Positions 55,905-64,000 of a DNA stretch of 64,000 bases are shown piece by piece (the stretch's first letter is position 1; every line of letters starts with the position of its first letter). The notes below the pieces were generated by a model. That model did not search any database and was not told where the DNA came from. It saw only the letters and a program-made list of their open reading frames with translations. This DNA is from Crocodylus rhombifer (Eukaryota; Chordata; Crocodylia; Crocodylidae): contig JAVSML010024355.1 of the NCBI GenBank assembly GCA_038503035.1, positions 298,272 through 362,271 of the forward strand, in the 5' to 3' direction. A program made the translations under genes and the position numbers.

Positions 55905-56760
55905 ACTTAGCATCTGTCTTTGGTCCACTACTATTTAATATTTTTATTAATGTCTTAGGAGATGGAATAGAGTATGTTATTAAATTTGCAGACTTTGTGG
56001 GAATTTTGAAGGACAGGATTTGAATTTAAAATGATCTTGGCAAATTGGAGAAAAGGTCTGAAATTAACACAACGCAATTTAATAAGGAGAAGTGTCAAGT
56101 ACTATATTTACACAGGAATATTACACCATACAAAATGAGAAACAACTAGCTAGGGAGCAGTCCTATACAGAAGGATCTGAGGTTACAGCTGGACCACAAA
56201 CTGAACATGTGTCAACAATGCTGTATTGTTAAACACCCCCCCATTGTAACAGGATGCATGAACAAGAGCCCTCTATGTACTATGTCAAATAATCCTTCCA
56301 CTGTACACAGCACTGGAAAGACCTCAGCTGGAGTCTTGTATTCAGTTTTGGGTACTACACTTCAAGAAAGCTGTGGACCAGTTGGAGAAAGTCCTGAGGA
56401 GTGCCACAAAAATGATCACAGACAAAGGCACAAACAGAATAATTACGTTTGTTTAATCTAGAGAAGAAAACAATAAGGGCAAAGAAGAGACATGGGAATA
56501 GTCTTTAAAAGTAAAAAGCTGCTGTCAAGAAGACAGCAACGAATTGTTTCCCCTGCTCACTGAGGACAAGACAAGAAGTAAAGACTTGGAGAAGGTTTCC
56601 TTGGGAGGTTGTGGGATCTTCATAACTGGTGGTTCGTTAGGTGTAAGTTAGAAAAGCATCTCTTTGGAATTATGTAGTTAGAGTCAATCCTGCTTTGAAA
56701 CAGGGAGATAGACTAGATGAGAGCTTGATGTGATTTCCATTTTTATTTCCTATGCTTATT
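55905..56760 (+). mobile_element. Old CR1 LINE remnant
   Basis: Degraded plus-strand RT palm to 3' end: a GPLLFNIFINVLGDGIE-like block at 55921-55972, a QLDHKLNMCQQC-like block near 56190-56220, CTGGAGTCTTGTATTCAGTTTTGGG near 56331 (equivalent of LEYCIQFW), and a tail of the ATTTCCATTTTTATTTCC type. Many frameshifts, so it is older than the other copies. Confidence 0.82.
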
Positions 56761-59700
56761 TAATTTTGAGTATCATGCCTGAGTCTTCTACATGGGGAGT
56801 GGAGAAACAGGAAAATCACTTTGTTCCTGGACAGCAGCATCTAGCATACCTAAGTTTAGAACCAAAATAAGCATAGTGATGAGCCTGATCTTATCTCAGA
56901 AAGTTCTGGGCTGGGGCCTTGCCCAGCAACTCTATCTTAGCCAGAGATTTTCTAGTGGTAACCATAACCTTGATGAAATCTTGTGGTGTTTTCTTCCTGG
57001 TTGTCAAAAGAAAAGTTTCCTGTGACTTCTTGGGGTTCACACGAGATAACAGGATCTTGTTGGATTGCAGCTGGGCTCCCCAAATAATAGTGGTTCTGGA
57101 ACATGTGAGGCATTCATTATCCAGTCGGACAGGAAAGTTTTCCAGGCACATGATGTTTTTTGAGATTTCAAAAATTTACCCGTGCTTTTCTGGGATGGAT
57201 CCAAGACTGCGCAAAGGTATTATGTGAAAAATGATAGTTAAAGCAGGACTCCAAGGCATCTTGGTGATTTTCTTGGTGAGATAGGTAACCCAGACTTTGC
57301 TATTCTCCCACATCCCAGGAAACTACCAGGCTACTAGGTAATTTGGGATGGATCTCTCCCATTTGGTGGAAAGCGGGTATGAATCAGGGTTTCCCAGATT
57401 CCAGAGGATGGGAGAAGGTTTAGTACATGAGGTGATACAGCTGTTCTTCAGAAACCTTTCTGGATGAATTTGTAGGATAGGACTCCCAGCAAGAAAAATA
57501 CATTTCTATTTGAAGTCTATACAGAGAGACTTGCTCTGTTTAAAAATGTTCACAAAATCTGTGCAGACTTTGCATCACAGAGGTATCAGCCGTATACCTG
57601 ATGAAGTATTTCTAGTTATTATTAATGATCCAGGGGAAGGAGGCTTAGTCTCAGAGGCAAAGTTTTGTTATTTTTTGCCCTGTAGTAATGCTCATGGGGA
57701 TCAGGAGTGTAGGAGTGGGCTAGCATTTTACAAAGGGCTGTTCAAACACCTGAGGCTTCCGCCTCAGTAGCAGAGTCAATGAAGTTCTCCTTTAAATTAG
57801 AGAAAAGAGGGGATTGGGGATGGAGGGAAAATGAAGGGTTTTCTGTAGCCTACAGCAAAGCCACAAGGAAAAGAGGATGAGGACTCTGATCTTGGAGAAA
57901 TGGGGATGTCTTTAAGGCCAAGTTCCCACTTGATGAGCAAAGGCCATCAGAATAGGGCGAGGTAATACAGATGTAGTAGGTCTGCACCTGATTCATTCAT
58001 GCAATAAACTCAGGGGCCGGGCCATTTCTTTCCTTGCCTGCAAAGAAACTGGACACAGTTCTGCTCTGACTGTGCATCTTCCTCTTCTTCCCTCAATGAA
58101 TCAAGATAGGAGCCAAGAAGAAACAGCAGGCTGAGTTACAGACTGTGGTTTGCTTTTGTGTGGAGCAGCAAATAAGCTGTAGGTACAAGGAAGTCTTTGT
58201 CTGCCTTTAGTCTAGGCACAGACTTCTTGTGATAGCAGCTTCTGCTTGGGTGCCATTTGCTCCATCAGCCATGCAGAGGCTCCCACAGCAGGCAGAACAA
58301 AACCAAGAATACTAGAGAAAAGGTTGTTGGCAAAACTGAAGTAGAGAGGTTCAGGAATCAATTGGCAAACCAGAAGTTTGGAGAAAACTACTGAGCTGTC
58401 AGGAAAAAACTGGAGGAGAGTGGGTGTGTGTAGTCAGCAGAAAACCCTGCTCTGCCTGGCTGATGTTTTAAGTGATTAATGTTTAGCGGGAAGATCACCC
58501 ACCCAAAGCAGTCCTACAGAGAGCTAATCTACATAGGGAAAATTTGTTCTGCGTGCGCCATACCTGTTCTGTGGATCTTTTCCACTATCACCACAGTATT
58601 TTCACAAGGCTGACATTTTCAAACCTGCATGATTGGATTTAGGTATCTGAATGCAGATTTAGGCACCACTGACTTCCTGTGAGTGTTCAGGGTATGTATG
58701 TAGGCACCCAAATTTGAAAATTCATTTAAAAATTCAAGAATGAGTATAATCAAGGTGGGTAGCTCATGTGAATTGCTCCAGCCTGTGGAGTGCTCCTGAT
58801 TTCAGTTCAGTTATACCGCACAAACTTAAAGTCCGCTCTCCAGACTGCCAGAGAATCAGTAAGAAAATATATCTATAAAATTTCACTTTCACAGTAGTGC
58901 TAAAAATAGCACAACATATAATTTGTGATGCATTCCTTCTCTATCCTCTTAGGTCTGTTGAAGCCAACTCAAACAGCCTAATGTTATCAACCAACTATCC
59001 TCCTTCTCCCTCCTCAAAAGTACAACGTCAGCTATAGCAGCTATTATAAAGGTTAAAATCCCATTTTTTATGTGTTTGCTGCAACTGGTGTCCTTGGTTA
59101 ATGGGAGTATAATATTCAACATTCAGTGAAATAAAATGACAAATGTTTGGACAGATACAGAAAATATACAAACACCATTTTTTTAAATTTGTAAACTGGT
59201 TATCTGCAGACAACCATTTATTCCTTGCAGATGGGAATCATATTCAGAGCATCAACTCAACAATAATTTAAGTAATGTCCCTTTGACCCAAGCTGATGCA
59301 AGATGGGCAGATAGGTTACTGCAGAATATGCCTCACAAGATCATAAAAATGTGGCAGTTTCCCAGTTGCAAGCTGATTTTTCAAAGACGATTACATGCAC
59401 AATTTAACTGCACAACCATTTATGTCTTCCAAGTTCCATACTGGTAATGTTTGTTTTCCTCTCATTTTTTGCTGCTTCTCCTTTTTCAGATGCACACATT
59501 TAAAAATAAATCTCACACTCCTTATCCTATATGATTTATTCCCATGAAATTAAATTACATTTTTATAAGCCTGTGTAACTGCAAATGATATTTGAAGATT
59601 CACTGAAAAATTAATTTCTGATCTGGTGCTAAGAAGCATCCTTGCTAGCACTGTACTGACTCTGTCTTTCAAAAACAGATGGAAGCAGGCCAAGGGTATG

Positions 59701-61464
59701 ATTAACTTCTTAGTCCCTGCAATTTCATATTGCTCTACTTGCCCTAGATTTCAGGATTGACCTCCCGCTTCACTGAAAAATGCACTGTTGCTCAGCTTGA
59801 TAAATCACACGAAGACTTTTTTTGATCACAGTTATCTACTATTTACTACATACCTGGTGAGGTTAATCATACACTGAGGCACTTCATATGCTACACACAC
59901 ATACACTCTTCTTCCCCATAGCACTTTGCATATTCTTTACACTGCCAGGGAGCAATGGGGCCTCTCTTCTTTTTCATATATGGAAGAGGAAACCCTTGCA
60001 CCCACACAAATACACACAAATTATGTCATTATCTACACATGAATGCATTGCAAACTATGGTGAAAATGAACCAGCAAATATAAGATATTAAGTGTTACAT
60101 CTCTCTCTCTCAACAGATTGATATTTTAAGAAAGTATTTTTTCATTTTTAAACTATAGCTTTCATACTCCCTTACCCCCTAGAGCATGTGAGGCTGGCTG
60201 TTGGGTATTGGTAGATGTCTGGCTATAGTAAGAAACATAAACCTAAGCTACAGTTAATATGAAACTGCTAATACTTTCTGAGAGATCACTTCTCTGCCTT
60301 TCCCCAAACCAGTCTTTATCTCAACACTAAGGAAATGCTAGTGCTCAGAAAAAAAACTGATTATGCAGGGCTCAAAATAGTTAAAATTCTCTGGACCACC
60401 TCTCTTTCATTAACCTATGTAGCTTTGCCCAGACACCTCAGCTTTGATTTACAGTCCCCTCCTCAAGGAGTCTTATCTTGGGATGTTACTAAACAAAGAA
60501 AGGCAAAGGACAAAATATGGAATTCATATGAAAATCTGAAGTGAAAAGAGACCACCTAGGAATCAAACACCTACACATTTAGTTCTTGAGCAAAATTAAA
60601 TGAATTTGAATCCCAGGGTTCTAGAAATCCCCATTTTTGCTATTTGATCCTAAACTTTCAGGTAAGGCCTTAGAGTGTTTTAAATCCTTATTTTTTTTAA
60701 TGCTCCATAGTGACAGCTGAGGCAGGTCATACCAAACCAAGAAAAAAGTGCATAGTTTCTCTTATTCAATGTTCTATAACTAGATAGGGAAACATATCAT
60801 AGGTAGACAATTACTATCCCAACGTAGGTTGGCAGTTGGCCTCAGCTGCCCTGTAGGCCCTGTGAAGTGCACAGGACACCCGTGATTCTGCACAATTGGC
60901 AAGGCTAGCACATGTTTCATTAATGAAAGGTTCTGGCTTTTCCTTGAAGACAATGTCCTAAAAATGTAATTAATGTATAAATACTGCTAGAGCTGTAAGT
61001 TTGCCACTACAACTTGATTTGAATGCACATGTCAATCATCGTCCTCCAGGCAGCCTCTATGTCCTGTAACACATATAACCATGGTTCCTTTGATTTCTGA
61101 GTGTATCCAGATCAAACTGCAGCTGTGGGGGAACAGAGGCTTCCCCAGACTGAGGCTGATTACACCAGAGCTCTCAGGCTGGGAACTTGCTGGCTGGCAT
61201 CCAGCAGAGTCACTACTCTGTCCATGTCACTCATTGCAACCTCTGCAGTGAGAGAGGCACTATAGTTCAATAGAAGAGGACCTAGTCCAGCACAACTTCA
61301 GCATATGCATGACTCGAAGCACATGAGTAGTCACATTGGCTGCAGTGGGACCTTTTATATGCTTTGAGTTAATTGGCTTGCTGGATTGCAGCTGAAGTAG
61401 GGGCTTTGGGAACAAGGAACTCTTGGCCCTGTTTACCCAACAGTGCTAAAGCTGACTCTGACAG
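56761..61464. other. AFF3 intron, nothing recognised
   Basis: 4.7 kb without an identifiable exon, RNA gene or intact repeat. A short TC run lies near 60102-60112. Confidence 0.4.
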
Positions 61465-61618
61465 TTGCCTTTCCTACCCTGGAGGTCTTCAAAAGGAGGC
61501 TGGATAATCACCTTGCCAGGGTTGTTTGACCCCAGTACTCTTTCCTGCCGTGGCAGGGGGTTGGACTTGATGATCTGCTCAGGTCCCTTCCGACCCTACT
61601 AACTATGAAACTATGAAA
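61465..61618 (+). mobile_element. CR1 LINE 3' end
   Basis: Only the last about 150 bp: CCTGGAGGTCTTCAAAAGGAGGC, then GGCAGGGGGTTGGACTTGATGATC, AGGTCCCTTCCGACCCTA, and a CTATGAAACTATGAAATG tail (motifs are discontinuous). It is of the same subfamily type as the 10452-11220 copy, whose complement shares the tail. Confidence 0.9.
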
Positions 61619-63384
61619 TGCTCTATCTAATGTCTACCTTGGATGGCCCCCCATGAATGTAGAACCTCACAGTCTTTTAATAATGGATTTAGTTATGTCC
61701 TCACTAGACAGGCAAAACAAATCATCTACTCCTCTTGGTAGCCTATCACAAGGGAGAATGGCCATATGACAGAGTATGAGCTGAGTGCCAAGAAGAAGTG
61801 CTCTAAAATCCTACACTCAGACTGAAGCTCTCCTTACTTACGTGCAGCATTAAGCTATCCAGGGGTCCACCTGCTCACTATGTCCCATTATTCCCTGAAT
61901 GTGTTCAGAGTGCACTGAGGGAGAATCTACCTCTCTCTCCTGTGAGTCTTGAGTGGATATGGTATGAACTCAGCAATAAATTCAGTAAACCAGCTTGGGC
62001 TGGTCACACTCTAGATTTCAGTCCACTGTCTTCATTCCCTTTGGTGATAAGTATCCCCAGAACAGAGAATTAAACTTGTGTCCCCAAAGTCCTTTCACTA
62101 GCATCCTAGCCACTGGCCATCCTTTCTCTTCTGTAATAAAAGATGAAATTCACTAGAGTTAAGACTCAGAAATTGTTACACCCACTGAGCTGACTCCAGG
62201 GCAAAACAAATGAAGAGAGTTTAAGTGCTTAATTAGATCCCAAATGCAACTCTTCTTTTAGATAGGAAAGTAGCACTTACATGGCTAAGATTACGTAAAT
62301 TTAAGTTCATGCAGCTCTTCTGTCCCACCTTGGTGGCCAGTGTGCAAAAAAACAGAGAAGGAGGATGTTGGGTAGGAGTGAGGGGTCTAGAAGCTGGGTC
62401 TTCCACTTCCTAAGCAAGTGTCCTAACTGCTAGGTCAGTGATCTTAACTTAGGGGCCCTGGCATCCTGGGGAGCCCTGAAATCTACTCAAGGGTGCCACA
62501 ATGTTAGCACTATTAGGTATGTAAACATGTTCCACAAAATAAACCCAGAGATTTCAAATAGGAGTCCAGCGGTAAAACATTTGGACCTGTTGTGGTTATT
62601 CTAGCTAGAGACAGACATTCAAAAAACCTGAGCCCGAATTGATTCAATCTTTGCAGGTTGTCTAACCTGTGTAGGTTGAGCTGATTTGCAAGTGAACAAA
62701 CTTTCCCTTTCAATTCCGGAAATGCAGGCACATGCCTGCAGTGGCTCAGGCTAGAAGCCGGGGTGGGGGGAGGAGGAGGTGTGTGGTTAGAGTAAGCCCT
62801 CCCTTCTCTTCCTTAGCAGCCACAAGGCTGGAGGGAAACTGACTTGGGGTGTGTGGCCAGGCCCTCAAAGGCTGCTGAGTTTGATTATGGAGGGATTTAA
62901 ACTCTCACCCTGGCCTGAAGAGACCCCAGCCAGGCTGTACCCAGAGAAGGAGGGGGAAGCAGCCCTTGCTAGGCTTGTTCCTGGCCAGAGTTGGCCAGCA
63001 TGGATTCCAACAAATCTGTGAATTCTGCTAAGTAACTTGTCACAATGACATGAAAAAGTAAGGTTAATAGGGATTTATTATACTACCTCTCACAATATTA
63101 GAACTAGGGAATATAGTGAATTTATTAGCATATCTAAAACAAAGAGAAGTTGTTTTTCACACTGTGTGTAATTAACCTGAGGAACTCATTGTGAGTATAG
63201 TAGCTAGTACCAGCGCCAGCAGTGTGCCCACACTGGGAGCTGTCACATGGGGTAGGAGGGGGGAGTAAGGGAGGGGCAAATCAAATGGATGTAATGTTAC
63301 ATAGTATCACACATGACTTGCACCAGGCACCAAAATGCCTGGCTATGGCACTGCTGATTGCCACAAGTTGTTGTGAAGGCTAAT
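61619..63384. other. AFF3 intron, possible hAT remnant near 62435
   Basis: TCAGTGATCTTAACTTAGGGG at about 62434 resembles a degraded CAGTGGTTCTCAACC-type hAT end, but no second end was found. No gene. Confidence 0.4.
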
Positions 63385-63645
63385 AATTCAACCAGTTTCA
63401 AAAGGAGACTGGACAACTTCATGGAAGATTTGTTGATCAATGGGTATTAAGCATGATACAAGCTCAAAATTAGGACATCCTAGGCCTCTGAATGCTGGAA
63501 GCCCAAAGGTGGGAAGTTCTAGGAGAAAGATCAGTGGATGGCCCTCCTTAAATACTCTTTCCATTCGCATCTACTCTGCCACTGTGAGAGACTAGATGGA
63601 CCTGTAGGTTGACCCAGTGTGGTATTTTTAACGTTCTTAAGTACA
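63385..63645 (+). mobile_element. CR1 LINE 3' end, divergent subfamily
   Basis: The pattern AAAAGGAGACTGGACAACTTCATG, then GATCAGTGGATGGCCCTCC, then ACTAGATGGACCTGTAGGTTGACCCAGT matches the 3' UTR style of a diverged CR1 subfamily, with GGTCTGACCCAGTATGGC-type ends. Confidence 0.7.
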
Positions 63646-63673
63646 TTGACTAGGCAGGTGGATACATGACTTA

Positions 63674-64000
63674 CACGAGCTGATCACCTTCACCATCCGC
63701 CGTAAAGCTGGCAAGTCAGTCAGCAACACAGAAGTCCTTGACTTCAGAAAAGCCGACTTTGACAAGCTCAAGAGGCTAGTCGGTCAGGCCCTCAGGGACC
63801 ATGACCCCAGGGAGATGGGAGTTCAAGAAGAGTGGTTGCTTCTCAAGGAAGCGATCCTCAATGCACAAGCTAAATCTATCCCAACACGGAGGAAAGGCAG
63901 CAAGAAGGCACAGCAGCCCCCCTGGCTCTCCAGGGACCTAGCGGACCTCCTGTGGCTAAAAAGGAAAGCCTACAAAGGATGGAGGATGGGATTCACCACC
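63674..64000 (+). mobile_element. CR1 ORF2 segment, truncated by window end
   Basis: Starts abruptly at CACGAGCTGATCACC and is colinear with 34763-35076 of the CR1 in the provirus, with about seven substitutions by eye. It has 13 additional bases at 63836-63848, which keep the endonuclease-to-RT reading frame open through this point. It is 5'-truncated within ORF2 and continues past base 64000. Confidence 0.95.

Noticed and set aside
1..64000. CRISPR array, tRNA or rRNA genes
   Set aside because: No spaced identical direct repeats and no cloverleaf or rRNA-like block were noticed. The genome is clearly a vertebrate nuclear one.

Overview
This is a vertebrate nuclear genome window: AT-rich, spliced genes with long introns, and heavily populated with CR1 non-LTR retrotransposons, an old gammaretrovirus-like provirus, an RTE-type LINE remnant and many non-autonomous DNA transposons. 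CR1 dominance at every age, together with the RTE and hAT/PIF-type short elements, points to a sauropsid. A crocodilian is the most likely source, with turtle as the alternative. That assignment is inference.

The only host gene recognised is AFF3 (LAF4), on the minus strand. Three consecutive coding exons are readable with GT-AG boundaries and compatible phases: 15188-15353 (serine-rich tract), 6715-7758 (the large central exon with the conserved NKWQLDKW block and the AF9/ENL-binding type motif), and 4230-4354. Transcription runs from high to low coordinates. The rest of the window is AFF3 intron: 1-4229, 4355-6714, 7759-15187, and the upstream intron from 15354 to the end. I found no further AFF3 exon in those 48.6 kb.

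The most structured region is 29460-41665, a three-level nest. An RTE-type LINE remnant was split by a gammaretrovirus-like provirus (29966-41315; 338-bp LTRs on both sides, 4-bp AAGG duplication, tRNA-Pro-like primer site, gag-pro-pol-env). The pol gene of that provirus was later split by a long CR1 (33341-36986) that still carries an SGNH-esterase ORF1 part and a nearly intact ORF2. A second, closely similar CR1 copy enters the window at 63674-64000. It shows that the first copy carries a 13-bp gap that breaks ORF2. Provirus and CR1 lie antisense to AFF3.

Other mobile DNA falls into three groups. First, CR1 fragments of several ages at 1285-1998, 10452-11220, 12130-12291, 16285-17215, 19134-20585, 52265-53656, 55905-56760, 61465-61618 and 63385-63645. 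Second, non-autonomous DNA elements with terminal repeats and target duplications at 1624-1951, 11286-11561, 44298-45314 and 52387-53226. Third, foldback-type repeats with strong hairpins at 17809-18127, 42546-43775, 45789-45911, 49671-50002 and 50337-51155. Several are nested in one another. No RNA gene, CRISPR array or bacterial-type operon was seen. I did not find a convincing previously undescribed functional system. The best candidates for a second look are the hairpin-module hAT-like element (52387-53226), the 24-bp perfect palindrome (43722-43775) and the nested provirus.
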